64,000 nucleotides of DNA. Source: an uncultured Bacteroidia bacterium (lineage in GTDB: Bacteria > Bacteroidota > Bacteroidia > Bacteroidales > UBA932). Below the pieces are notes generated by a model. The model did no database searches, had not been told where the DNA came from, and saw only the letters and a program-made list of their open reading frames with translations. Within the stretch, counting starts at the first letter, position 1; every line of letters begins with the position of its first letter. The position numbers and the translations under genes are program-made. Shown one piece after another: positions 33,102-41,081 of this stretch. The stretch is from assembly GCA_902785825.1 (NCBI GenBank), contig CACZZZ010000001.1, positions 62,001 to 126,000 of the forward strand, in the 5' to 3' direction.

Positions 33102-33971
33102 ATGATTCTAATAGTTGAAAGCGGAGCGACAAAAACCGATTGGCTGGCCCTAGAAGGGGCTGGCTCCAGAGTGAGTGTCAAAACCGGCGGGATGAATTTG
33201 GCATCTATACCCGAGGATGTTGTCAGGGGAGTGGTAGAAGAAGCCGCGGCAGGATTCTTAGAAAAGGGTATTTCCCGTTTTGATAGGATCCATTTCTATG
33301 CGGCGGGGCTGATCTGCCAGTCTTCGGAATCGGTTCCTTCCATCGCCATTAATCTAGACAAGGTCTTACGTTCACTCTTTCCTGAGGCCATGATCGAATA
33401 TGCCTCTGACACGCTTGCCTCCGCGAGGGCTGTCTGCGGACATGAGAAGGGAATCGCCGCGATACTCGGCACCGGTTCCAACAGTTGCCTTTACGATGGT
33501 GAGAAGATCATCGGCAATATCCGCTCCGGAGGCTTCATCCTTGGCGATGAAGGTGGCGCTGCGAGGCTCGGTAGGATGTTTATGGCGGATTTCCTGAAGG
33601 GCTTGGTCCCCGAACCGGTCAGCGGCGAGTTCGCCAGGGACTTTGAGGTTGACTACATGACTGTGGTGAAGAATGTTTACAAAGGCGAGACGCCTGCCGC
33701 ATACCTTGGGTCATTTGCCCCTTGGATTACGTCCAGGTATGATTCGTGTGAATATATTAAAGAATTGGTGGACAGTAATTTCCGTGATTTCTTTGAAAGG
33801 GCTCTGACCAGGTACGGCACTGACTCACTCCCTGTGGGAGTTGTCGGTGGTTTCGGTTATGCCAACAGGGATATTCTCCGAAGGCTCGCTGGTTCTTACG
33901 GGATCACATTCTCAAAGATAATTAAAGCCCCTGTCGAGGGACTTGTGGATTTCCATTCCGGGAGGGTTTAG
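33102..33971 (+). CDS. BadF/BadG-type amino-sugar kinase (GlcNAc/MurNAc kinase)
   Basis: The 289-residue ASKHA-fold kinase has the first phosphate loop at its N-terminus (LIVESGATKTDWLA), the second in AAILGTGSNSCLYDG, and a following GGFILGDEGGAARLG motif typical of N-acetylglucosamine kinase-like BadF/BadG proteins. The next gene encodes MurNAc-6-phosphate etherase. In some bacteria a BadF-type kinase (MurK) phosphorylates MurNAc and GlcNAc during wall recycling, so this protein probably supplies the MurQ substrate. Two bases separate the stop and the murQ start. Confidence 0.88.
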   Translation: MILIVESGATKTDWLALEGAGSRVSVKTGGMNLASIPEDVVRGVVEEAAAGFLEKGISRFDRIHFYAAGLICQSSESVPSIAINLDKVLRSLFPEAMIEYASDTLASARAVCGHEKGIAAILGTGSNSCLYDGEKIIGNIRSGGFILGDEGGAARLGRMFMADFLKGLVPEPVSGEFARDFEVDYMTVVKNVYKGETPAAYLGSFAPWITSRYDSCEYIKELVDSNFRDFFERALTRYGTDSLPVGVVGGFGYANRDILRRLAGSYGITFSKIIKAPVEGLVDFHSGRV

Positions 33972-33972
33972 C

Positions 33973-34797
33973 ATGGAAAACAAGACGACCGAACAGTCAT
34001 CAAGATATGACCACCTTGAGAGGATGAGCACCACCGAGTTGCTCTCCGCCATCAATTCGGAGGACAGGACTGTCCCTGAAGCTGTCTCTACTGCCATACC
34101 TATGATAAGGGACCTTGTCGATGGGATAGTGGAGAGAGTTCCCAGGGGAGGCCGTGTGTTCTATCTGGGAGCGGGGACAAGCGGCAGGCTCGGTGTCGTG
34201 GACGCTTCAGAGATACCGCCGACTTACGGGGTCCATAACGTGTTCATCGGGCTTATGGCTGGAGGTGACAGGGCTATCCGAGACGCTGTGGAAGGTGCGG
34301 AGGACTCCTGGACAGGAGGATGGGAAGACATGCTTCCATATTCCCCTACAAAGGATGATGTCCTCGTCGGGATCGCGGCCTCAGGAACGACTCCTTATGT
34401 TGTCGGGGCGGTAGAGGCCGCCAGGCGTAACGGGCTCCTGACCGGTTGCATCACCTGCAATGAGGGGTCGCCACTCGCCGCCGCTTCCCAGATCCCGATT
34501 ATAGTGGTGGTCGGCCCGGAGTTCGTGACCGGCAGCACCAGGATGAAGGCTGGCACGGCCCAGAAACTGGTTCTGAATATGATCTCCACCGCCTCAATGA
34601 TCCGCCTTGGACATGTCAGGGGCAGCAAGATGGTTGACATGCAGCTGACCAACAATAAGTTGGTTGATCGCGGCGCGAAGATGATCATGGAGGAGACAGG
34701 TCTTACGGATTATGAATATGCCAGACGTATGCTACTCTCTCATGGCTCCGTAAGAGCGGCCGTATTCTTTTATCAAACCCAGGCAAATAAGGCATGA
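33973..34797 (+). CDS. murQ: N-acetylmuramic acid 6-phosphate etherase
   Basis: MurQ removes the lactyl ether from MurNAc-6-phosphate to give GlcNAc-6-phosphate in peptidoglycan recycling. The SIS fold is marked by FYLGAGTSGRLGVVDASE, EGAEDSWTGG with the probable catalytic Glu, and GSTRMKAGTAQKLVLNM. A longer reading from 33943 would run back into the kinase gene; ATG at 33973, two bases after the kinase stop, gives MENKTTEQ and 274 residues, close to family length. recR overlaps its end by four bases. Confidence 0.95.
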   Translation: MENKTTEQSSRYDHLERMSTTELLSAINSEDRTVPEAVSTAIPMIRDLVDGIVERVPRGGRVFYLGAGTSGRLGVVDASEIPPTYGVHNVFIGLMAGGDRAIRDAVEGAEDSWTGGWEDMLPYSPTKDDVLVGIAASGTTPYVVGAVEAARRNGLLTGCITCNEGSPLAAASQIPIIVVVGPEFVTGSTRMKAGTAQKLVLNMISTASMIRLGHVRGSKMVDMQLTNNKLVDRGAKMIMEETGLTDYEYARRMLLSHGSVRAAVFFYQTQANKA

Positions 34798-35435
34798 CAA
34801 TCCCTGAGAAATACCCTTCCAAGCTTTTGGAGGACGCTGTACAGGCGATCGGATCCCTGCCTGGAGTGGGGAAGAGGAGCGCCCTTCGTCTGGCCCTCCA
34901 TCTGTTGCGCCAGCCCCAGGAAAATGTCCATCATTTCGCTGACTCGATAGTCAGGCTCAGGGATGAGGCGAAATACTGCCGGGTCTGCCGGATGATCTCC
35001 GACGAGGACATCTGCTCGATCTGCTCAGACCATAGCCGCGACCACAAGACCATTTGCGTCGTCGAGAATGTCAGGGATGTGATGAGTATCGAGAACACCG
35101 GCCAGTACCATGGGGTGTACCATGTTCTCGGGGGTATCATTTCCCCGATCGCGGGGGTGGGCCCATCCGACTTAACCATCTCCGATCTTGTCGAGAGGGT
35201 CAAGGAAATGGTCGCTTCTCCGGCCTCCATCCCTTCCGAGGTGGAGGTAATACTCGCCTTGAGCGGTGATGTTGAAGGTGAGACCACTTCTTTCTATATC
35301 TACAGGCAGATCTCGGGATTCGGGATCAGGGTATCCTCCCTTGCCAGAGGACTCGGTTTCGGTGATGATCTGGAATATGCCGACGAGTTGACTCTCGGGA
35401 GGTCGATAACCGGGCGGCAGCCTTTCAATCCTTAG
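34794..35435 (+). CDS. recR: Recombination protein RecR
   Basis: RecR acts with RecO and RecF to load RecA at gapped DNA. The 213-residue sequence has the helix-hairpin-helix LPGVGKRSALRLALHL, a zinc finger CRVC...CSIC, and a Toprim domain starting ICVVENVRD and containing YHVLGG and ILALSGDVEGETT. The C-terminal Walker B-like segment DDLEYADELTLGRSI is present. Start ATGA overlaps the murQ stop, so translation is probably coupled. Confidence 0.95.
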   Translation: MTIPEKYPSKLLEDAVQAIGSLPGVGKRSALRLALHLLRQPQENVHHFADSIVRLRDEAKYCRVCRMISDEDICSICSDHSRDHKTICVVENVRDVMSIENTGQYHGVYHVLGGIISPIAGVGPSDLTISDLVERVKEMVASPASIPSEVEVILALSGDVEGETTSFYIYRQISGFGIRVSSLARGLGFGDDLEYADELTLGRSITGRQPFNP

Positions 35436-35438
35436 GCT

Positions 35439-35999
35439 ATGGTAGCTGTTCTGGCCGCTTTGCTTTTCGCCCTTTCGCTTTGTGCCGACTGTTTCGCTGT
35501 CTCGGCATGCTCAAGCGTGAGCGTCAAGGACTTCTCCTGGAAACGGGTCGCTCTTGTGGCGACTATCTTTGCGTTCGTTCAGTCAGGTTTACTTGTCGTC
35601 GGATGGACCTTTGGAGACATGCTCTCCGGATTTGTGGGAAAGCTGGCACCGGTCATCGGTTTCCTGCTGCTGCTTTATGTCGGAGGGTCCATGATAGTCT
35701 CATCTATCACGGATAGGGAAGAGTCCATAAATCTTGACGGGTTCAGGAATATTCTCATAGGCGCCGTGGCGACTAGCATCGACGCTCTCGCGGCTGGGAT
35801 TTCCCTTTCGATGGACAGTGACAGTTTCCGTGACATGATCCTGAAGGCGGTCGCTGTTCTGGTCGTGACCTTCGTCTCTGTCGTTCTCGGCATCAAGGGC
35901 GGTACTCTCGCGGGACGACGTTACGGCCGAGCGGCCCTTCTGGTCGGAGGCATCGTGCTTGTCTTGATAGGCCTGAATATCCTCTTCAAATTCATCTAG
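35439..35999 (+). CDS. mntP: Putative manganese efflux pump MntP
   Basis: The 186-residue protein has six hydrophobic helices and the two DUF204 half-motifs LCADCFAVSAC and VATSIDALAAGIS, whose Asp residues are needed for Mn(II) export in characterised MntP proteins. It starts three bases after recR, so it lies in the same transcript. No yybP-type manganese riboswitch is visible in the upstream genes, unlike many mntP genes elsewhere. Confidence 0.9.
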   Translation: MVAVLAALLFALSLCADCFAVSACSSVSVKDFSWKRVALVATIFAFVQSGLLVVGWTFGDMLSGFVGKLAPVIGFLLLLYVGGSMIVSSITDREESINLDGFRNILIGAVATSIDALAAGISLSMDSDSFRDMILKAVAVLVVTFVSVVLGIKGGTLAGRRYGRAALLVGGIVLVLIGLNILFKFI

Positions 36000-36033
36000 C
36001 CCGTTTTTTTCCTTGTTTTTGCGAAAATATTTA

Positions 36034-36041
36034 TATTTTTG
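36034..36041 (+). promoter_or_regulatory. -7 promoter box of corA, decides its start
   Basis: TATTTTTG exactly matches TAnnTTTG and lies 18 bases before ATG 36060. CTTG at 36012-36015 with an 18-base spacer is a partial -33 element. The box overlaps an upstream in-frame TTG at 36039, so that codon cannot be the start if this promoter is used. Confidence 0.65.
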
Positions 36042-36059
36042 CAGACTCCGGGTTTTGCG

Positions 36060-37007
36060 ATGATAGCGATTTTCTATAAGAGGAACGACAAACTGGTGGT
36101 GTCCCAGTCCGAGAAGGCTCTTTCCAATCTGAATAGGGAAGACGTTCTCTGGATCGATCTTCTCTCCCCGTCAGGAGAGGAGAAGCACACTGTTGACGAC
36201 TTCCTCGGGGAGGAGATCCAGAGCCGCGCGCAGGCTGAGGAGATCGAGAGCTCCTCAAGGTATTCCGAGACGGAGAACGCCATCTTCGCCAACACCAACT
36301 TCCTGATGCCTGGCCCCGAGGATTATACCATGGAAGCGGTCTCCTTCACTTTTGTGGGCGACTGCCTGACCACCCTTAGGGATGTTCCCATCCGTTCGTT
36401 CACCGAACTCCAGAGAAGGATTGTTGCGAGGCCGCAGATGTACCCCAACGGCTACACTGTCTTTGTCAGCATAATGGACCAGCGAGTCGATCTTGACGCC
36501 GACATGATCGAGCTGATGAGTAAGGAGATCGCCCAATACAGCAAGCGTATCAACCAGCAGGAGGACATCAATGAGGACTTCCTCCTTGACATCAACCAGC
36601 TCCAGGAGAACACCATGATCGTCAGGGAGAACATCATAGACAAGCAGAGGCTGATCCAGAACATGATTAAGAGTGACAAGTACCCTTCTGATCTACAGTC
36701 GAGGTTCAACGTCATCCTCCAGGACATCACTTCCCTTATCAACCACGCCAATTTCAGTTTTGAGAGGTTGGAATACCTCCAGGAGACTGTCCTTGGACTG
36801 ATTAACCTGGACCAGAACAACATAATGAAGATTTTCACCCTGGTCTCGGTCCTGCTGATGCCTCCTACCCTGGTCGCGAGTTTTTACGGGATGAATGTCC
36901 CCCTGCCTTTCCAGGACAAGGGCCTCTCGTGGTTGTTCCTGCTTGTCTTCATGCTCGTGCTTGTCGGCTTCGTCCTGTACATTTTCAGGAAGAAGAAAAT
37001 GCTCTGA
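36060..37007 (+). CDS. corA: CorA-type magnesium transporter
   Basis: The 315-residue protein has the long soluble N-terminal domain, an extended helix with KEIAQYSKRINQQ and DLQSRFNVILQDITSL, and two C-terminal membrane helices. The selectivity motif GMN is in ASFYGMNVP between the two helices. It forms a pentameric Mg(II) channel; related members carry cobalt or zinc. ATG at 36060 is chosen over the TTG at 36039 because of the promoter. It has its own promoter after mntP. Confidence 0.92.
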   Translation: MIAIFYKRNDKLVVSQSEKALSNLNREDVLWIDLLSPSGEEKHTVDDFLGEEIQSRAQAEEIESSSRYSETENAIFANTNFLMPGPEDYTMEAVSFTFVGDCLTTLRDVPIRSFTELQRRIVARPQMYPNGYTVFVSIMDQRVDLDADMIELMSKEIAQYSKRINQQEDINEDFLLDINQLQENTMIVRENIIDKQRLIQNMIKSDKYPSDLQSRFNVILQDITSLINHANFSFERLEYLQETVLGLINLDQNNIMKIFTLVSVLLMPPTLVASFYGMNVPLPFQDKGLSWLFLLVFMLVLVGFVLYIFRKKKML

Positions 37008-37023
37008 TTTTTCTACCTGAGCC

Positions 37024-37054
37024 TTTGTAAATCAGATATTTTTCTCTATTTTTG
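37024..37054 (+). promoter_or_regulatory. Promoter of rpsA
   Basis: TTTG (37024-37027), 19 bases, TATTTTTG (37047-37054): a perfect consensus. The leader of about 80 bases contains a small stem, CGACG (37064-37068) with CGTCG (37077-37081), then an AT-rich, A-rich stretch before the start, as is usual for strong genes in this phylum. Confidence 0.8.
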
Positions 37055-37141
37055 CACGCTTTTCGACGAGGCTGGCCGTCGTGTCATGTCCCGTGGAGCG
37101 AAAAAATATTGTTAAACAACTAGTTATCTTTATCATTTATT

Positions 37142-38962
37142 ATGGCAGAAGAAACAATGAATCCCGCTGTCGAGCCTGAGCAAGTACAGCAGAAACCTAC
37201 CCTTAACGCGTCAGTCGCGCCCGAGAATTTCGATTGGGACGCCTTTGAAGGTGGCTCCGAGGTTTACGGAAAGACCGACAGGAAAGATATCGAGGCCGCT
37301 TACGACCAGACCCTCTCCAAGATCGTGGAGAACGAGGTGGTCGAAGGTACAGTCACCGCTATCTCCAAGAGGGAGGTCATCGTCAATATAGGTTACAAGA
37401 GCGAAGGTGTCATCCAGGCTCCTGAGTTCCGTTACAATCCTGACCTGAAGGTCGGAGACAAGGTCGAGGTCTATGTGGAGTCCGCTGAGGACCGCAAGGG
37501 TCAGCTGATCCTTTCCCACAAGAAGGCCCGCGCCCTCAAGTCTTGGGACCGCGTCAACGAGGCCTGCAACAACGACGAGATCGTCAAGGGCTTCATCAAG
37601 ACCCGCACCAAGGGTGGTATGATCGTCGATGTGTTCGGCATCGAGGCCTTCCTTCCCGGCTCACAGATCGACATCAAGCCTATCCGTGACTACGACGCCT
37701 ACGTCAACCAGACCATGGACTTCAAGATCGTCAAGATCAACCAGGAGTTCCGCAACGTCGTCGTCTCTCATAAAGCTCTCCTTGAGGCTGAGCAGGAGGC
37801 CCGCAGGTCTGAGCTCATCAGCAAGCTCGAGAAGGGTCAGATCCTTGAGGGAACTGTCAAGAACATCACCAACTACGGCGTCTTCGTCGATCTCGGCGGT
37901 GTTGACGGTCTCATCCACATCACAGACCTCAGCTGGGGCAGGATCGACAATCCCGAGGAGGTTGTCTCCCTTGACGAGAAGATCAAGGTCGTTGTTAAGG
38001 AGTTCGACCCCAACCAGAAGAGGATCGCCCTTGGTTACAAGCAGCTTACCCCTCATCCTTGGGACAATCTCGACCAGAATATCAAGGTCGGTGACACTGT
38101 CAAGGGTAAGGTCGTTCTTATCGCCGACTATGGCGCCTTTGTTGAGATCGAGCCCGGTGTCGAGGGTCTTATCCATGTTTCCGAGATGAGCTGGTCTCCC
38201 AGGCTTCACAGCGCCCAGGAGTTCCTCAAGGTCGGCGACGAGGTAGAGGCCCAGGTCCTTTCCATCGACCGTGAGAACAGGAAGATGTCCCTCGGTCTGA
38301 AGCAGCTCACCCCCAACCCTTGGGAGAGCATCCGCGACAAGTATCCTGTTGGTTCTGTCCACAAGGCTATTGTCCGCAATATCACCAACTTCGGAGTGTT
38401 CGCCGAGCCTGAGGACGGAGTCGAGGGACTCATCCACATCAGCGACCTCAGCTGGAACAAGATCAAGCATCCTTCAGAGATGGTTGCCCCTGGTGACGAG
38501 ATTGACGTTGTCATCCTCGACTTCGATGAGGCTAACCACAAGCTCAGCCTTGGTCACAAGCAGCTTATCCCTAACCCTTGGGACGAGATCGAGCGCAAGT
38601 ACTCTGTCGGTTCCACAGTCGAGGGCACCATCGCCTCTCTTACCGACAAGGGCGCTAACATCAAGCTTGAGGGTGAGGACGAGGGCTTCGCGTTCAGCCG
38701 CGACCTCATCAAGGAAGACGGCAAGCAGCCGATCGTCGGTGAGACCCTTCCTTTCAAGGTGGTTGAGCTTCGCAGGAGCACCCGCAGGATTCTCCTCTCT
38801 CATGTAAGAACTTACAATGATGTCAAGGTCGCCCAGGTGGCTGCCGAGGCTGACAACACCAAGAAGGCTGTCAAGAAGATCAACTCCAACCTTGAGAAGA
38901 CCACTCTCGGTGACATCGATGCTCTTGCCGCCCTTAAGGAGAAGCTCGAGAAAGGAGAGTAA
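37142..38962 (+). CDS. rpsA: 30S ribosomal protein S1
   Basis: The 606-residue protein has six S1 RNA-binding repeats beginning near VVEGTVTAIS, IVKGFIKTRT, ILEGTVKNIT, TVKGKVVLIA, VHKAIVRNIT and TVEGTIASLT. Repeats three to five are the best conserved (GLIHITDLSW, GLIHVSEMSW, GLIHISDLSW). The N-terminal 80 residues hold the segment that would contact the small subunit, and the C-terminus is Lys-rich. It binds mRNA during initiation. Codon use is strongly biased as in the aldolase gene, which indicates high expression. Confidence 0.95.
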   Translation: MAEETMNPAVEPEQVQQKPTLNASVAPENFDWDAFEGGSEVYGKTDRKDIEAAYDQTLSKIVENEVVEGTVTAISKREVIVNIGYKSEGVIQAPEFRYNPDLKVGDKVEVYVESAEDRKGQLILSHKKARALKSWDRVNEACNNDEIVKGFIKTRTKGGMIVDVFGIEAFLPGSQIDIKPIRDYDAYVNQTMDFKIVKINQEFRNVVVSHKALLEAEQEARRSELISKLEKGQILEGTVKNITNYGVFVDLGGVDGLIHITDLSWGRIDNPEEVVSLDEKIKVVVKEFDPNQKRIALGYKQLTPHPWDNLDQNIKVGDTVKGKVVLIADYGAFVEIEPGVEGLIHVSEMSWSPRLHSAQEFLKVGDEVEAQVLSIDRENRKMSLGLKQLTPNPWESIRDKYPVGSVHKAIVRNITNFGVFAEPEDGVEGLIHISDLSWNKIKHPSEMVAPGDEIDVVILDFDEANHKLSLGHKQLIPNPWDEIERKYSVGSTVEGTIASLTDKGANIKLEGEDEGFAFSRDLIKEDGKQPIVGETLPFKVVELRRSTRRILLSHVRTYNDVKVAQVAAEADNTKKAVKKINSNLEKTTLGDIDALAALKEKLEKGE

Positions 38963-38965
38963 AGG

Positions 38966-39907
38966 ATGAATTTCACTTTGACGGTTCTGGGCACGGCTTC
39001 GGCCAAGCCAACCGCCGGAAGACATCAGAGCGCCCAGGTACTTACAGTGCGTGGGCGCTCTTTCTTGATTGACTGCGGTGAGGATGTCCAGTCCCGGCTC
39101 CAGGAGAGCCGTATCTCGCCGATGAAGATCGAGTCGATCTTCATCTCCCACATCCATGGAGACCATCTTTTCGGGCTTCCAGGCTTGCTGTCAACCATGG
39201 GGATGCTCTCCAGGGTGAAACCATTGAATATCTATGCTCCGGCCAACTTCTGCCCTCTTCTTAAATTCTTCTTATCGTATTACGGGGAAGGCATATCTTT
39301 CCAGATCAATCATATTCCCCTGACGATGAAGGCTCCGGAGGTAATCTATCAGACCAAAACATTGGCTGTGAGCGCCTTCCCACTCAATCACGGGATAGAG
39401 ACATTCGGTTTCCTTTTCCGTGAGAAAGAGCCCCAGTTCAATGTCAAGAAGTGGAAAATCGATGAATATGGTCTTTCGCTCGCTGAGATAGCGTCTGTAA
39501 AGAGAGGGGAAGATGTTATTCGGGAAAAGCCGGACGGCTCTTTCTCGACTCTCCCTTTTGAGGAATTGGGCTATAAGCCTTTTGAGCCGAGGTCATACGC
39601 TTATTGCTCAGACACCGCTCCTTTCCCGGAAGAGGCTTCATGGGTCAGGGGAGTGGATATTCTTTACCATGAGGCAACGTATTTGGAGGAACTGTCCGAT
39701 TTGGCAGAGTCTCGTCATCATTCCACTACTCTCCAGGCCGCTCGTTGCGCTCTTGAGGCTGGTGCCAAACGGCTTGTGATCGGCCATTATTCCTCCAGGG
39801 GAAAGGATATCTCGTTGTACGAATCTGAATGCCGGTCTGTTTTCCCCGAGACTTACGCCGCCTCTGACCTCGACGTCTTCGACGTCCCGCTCGTCAAATA
39901 TCAATAA
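38966..39907 (+). CDS. rnz: Ribonuclease Z
   Basis: RNase Z cuts the 3' trailer from tRNA precursors. The 313-residue metallo-beta-lactamase-fold protein has the zinc motif SHIHGDHLFGLPG (His62, His64, Asp66, His67), the exosite region after residue 140, a downstream Asp in AYCSDTAPF, and the late His in HHSTT and IGHYSSR. It starts three bases after rpsA and is probably partly co-transcribed with it. Confidence 0.94.
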   Translation: MNFTLTVLGTASAKPTAGRHQSAQVLTVRGRSFLIDCGEDVQSRLQESRISPMKIESIFISHIHGDHLFGLPGLLSTMGMLSRVKPLNIYAPANFCPLLKFFLSYYGEGISFQINHIPLTMKAPEVIYQTKTLAVSAFPLNHGIETFGFLFREKEPQFNVKKWKIDEYGLSLAEIASVKRGEDVIREKPDGSFSTLPFEELGYKPFEPRSYAYCSDTAPFPEEASWVRGVDILYHEATYLEELSDLAESRHHSTTLQAARCALEAGAKRLVIGHYSSRGKDISLYESECRSVFPETYAASDLDVFDVPLVKYQ

Positions 39908-39913
39908 AATATT

Positions 39914-39921
39914 TATATTTG
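39914..39921 (+). promoter_or_regulatory. -7 promoter box five bases before the glucosaminidase gene
   Basis: TATATTTG fits TAnnTTTG exactly and is five bases before ATG 39927. No -33 TTTG is found at the right distance. If active, it would make a leaderless mRNA. Confidence 0.5.
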
Positions 39922-39926
39922 TAGAT

Positions 39927-41081
39927 ATGAGAAGGTGGATTATAGTGATAGTTGCCCTGTGGTCCGCCGCCGCGGCGGGGCAGTCACAGATTGAGAGCTA
40001 TATTGCCCAGTGGGCTCCGACAGCGGTCAGGGAGATGTACCGCAGCGGGGTTCCGGCCAGCATTACACTCGCTCAAGGGATCCTGGAATCCAGATATGGT
40101 CTCTCGACGCTGGCCGCTGACGGGAATAACCATTTCGGAATCAAATGCCATAAGGACTGGACCGGGAAAAAGCAATATCATGACGATGACGCGAAAGGGG
40201 AGTGCTTCCGGGTATATGACTCGGCCGAGGAGTCCTTCCGTGACCACTCTGATTTCCTCCGGTATCGCGACCGCTATAAATTCCTTTTCGACTTCGAGAC
40301 AACCGATTATAAGTCATGGGCTTATGGCTTGAAAAAAGCTGGTTATGCGACCGACCCCGGCTATCCAGGAAAGCTCATCAAATATATCGAGGACTACAAG
40401 CTCTACGAATATGACACCATGCCTCTCGCAGGTGTTGATGGACTTGAGAAGCAAGCTGAGGAAGTGGTTAAGGATGAGGGTGAGAAGGTGGAAGCCACGC
40501 CTGAGCCGAAGCATTCCACAGTGAAAGAAGATAAGGTTAAAGAGAAGGCGAAAGCCAAGGCTAAAGCTCAGAAGAGATCGTCCAAGATGGCCCGCAAAGC
40601 CAAGCGTAAATCTTCTGGTGATGAGGAACTTACCGGTACTATTCCCCAGTCTCCACTCGCTCTTGAGGAACCTAAGAGAATCGACAAGAACCAATTGGAG
40701 GAGTTTAAGTTCTCTCTGACCCGTGAGGCGTATTCAAAGAACGGAGTGCCGTTCGTGACCTCGGTGGAGGGAGAAAGCTACGCGTCGATCGCCATGCGCT
40801 ATGGTTTGTTCTTAAATGAGATATTGAAGTACAATGACTTGACCTCTTCCCGCGAATTGTTGCCCGGGACAGTCGTCTATCTTCAGGCAAAGAAGAACCA
40901 GTCCGAGAAAGGTCTGGACAAGTTCATCGTGGACGATGACTCCCAGACGCTGTGGGACATCTGCCAAAGATTCGGTGTCAAGATGTCAAGCGTGCGAAAG
41001 ATGAATGGCTTTGACGCCAGTTATCAGCCAAGCGAAGGAGACACTATCCTCCTTAGAGGAAAAAGGAGGGCCAAGAAATGA
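39927..41081 (+). CDS. Secreted glucosaminidase with LysM repeats (GH73)
   Basis: The 384-residue product has a signal peptide (cleavage near AAAGQS), a GH73 N-acetylglucosaminidase domain at about residues 22-160 (SITLAQGILESRYGLSTLA with the catalytic Glu, HFGIKCH, SFRDHSDFL), a long Lys/Ala/Glu linker (about 170-240, including KAKAKAKAQKRSSKMARKAK), and two LysM-like repeats (YASIAMRYGLFLNEILKYN and LWDICQRFGVKMSSVRKMN). It cleaves peptidoglycan while bound through LysM. The basic linker is unusually rich and might bind anionic surface polymers. mltG overlaps its end by four bases. Confidence 0.9.
   Translation: MRRWIIVIVALWSAAAAGQSQIESYIAQWAPTAVREMYRSGVPASITLAQGILESRYGLSTLAADGNNHFGIKCHKDWTGKKQYHDDDAKGECFRVYDSAEESFRDHSDFLRYRDRYKFLFDFETTDYKSWAYGLKKAGYATDPGYPGKLIKYIEDYKLYEYDTMPLAGVDGLEKQAEEVVKDEGEKVEATPEPKHSTVKEDKVKEKAKAKAKAQKRSSKMARKAKRKSSGDEELTGTIPQSPLALEEPKRIDKNQLEEFKFSLTREAYSKNGVPFVTSVEGESYASIAMRYGLFLNEILKYNDLTSSRELLPGTVVYLQAKKNQSEKGLDKFIVDDDSQTLWDICQRFGVKMSSVRKMNGFDASYQPSEGDTILLRGKRRAKK

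Noticed and set aside
33943..33972. Longer start for murQ inside the kinase gene
   Set aside because: It extends ten codons into the kinase reading frame, while ATG 33973 fits the family length and is two bases after the kinase stop.
36039..36059. TTG start seven codons upstream of the corA ATG
   Set aside because: The TTG lies inside the -7 promoter box, so it would not be part of the mRNA.
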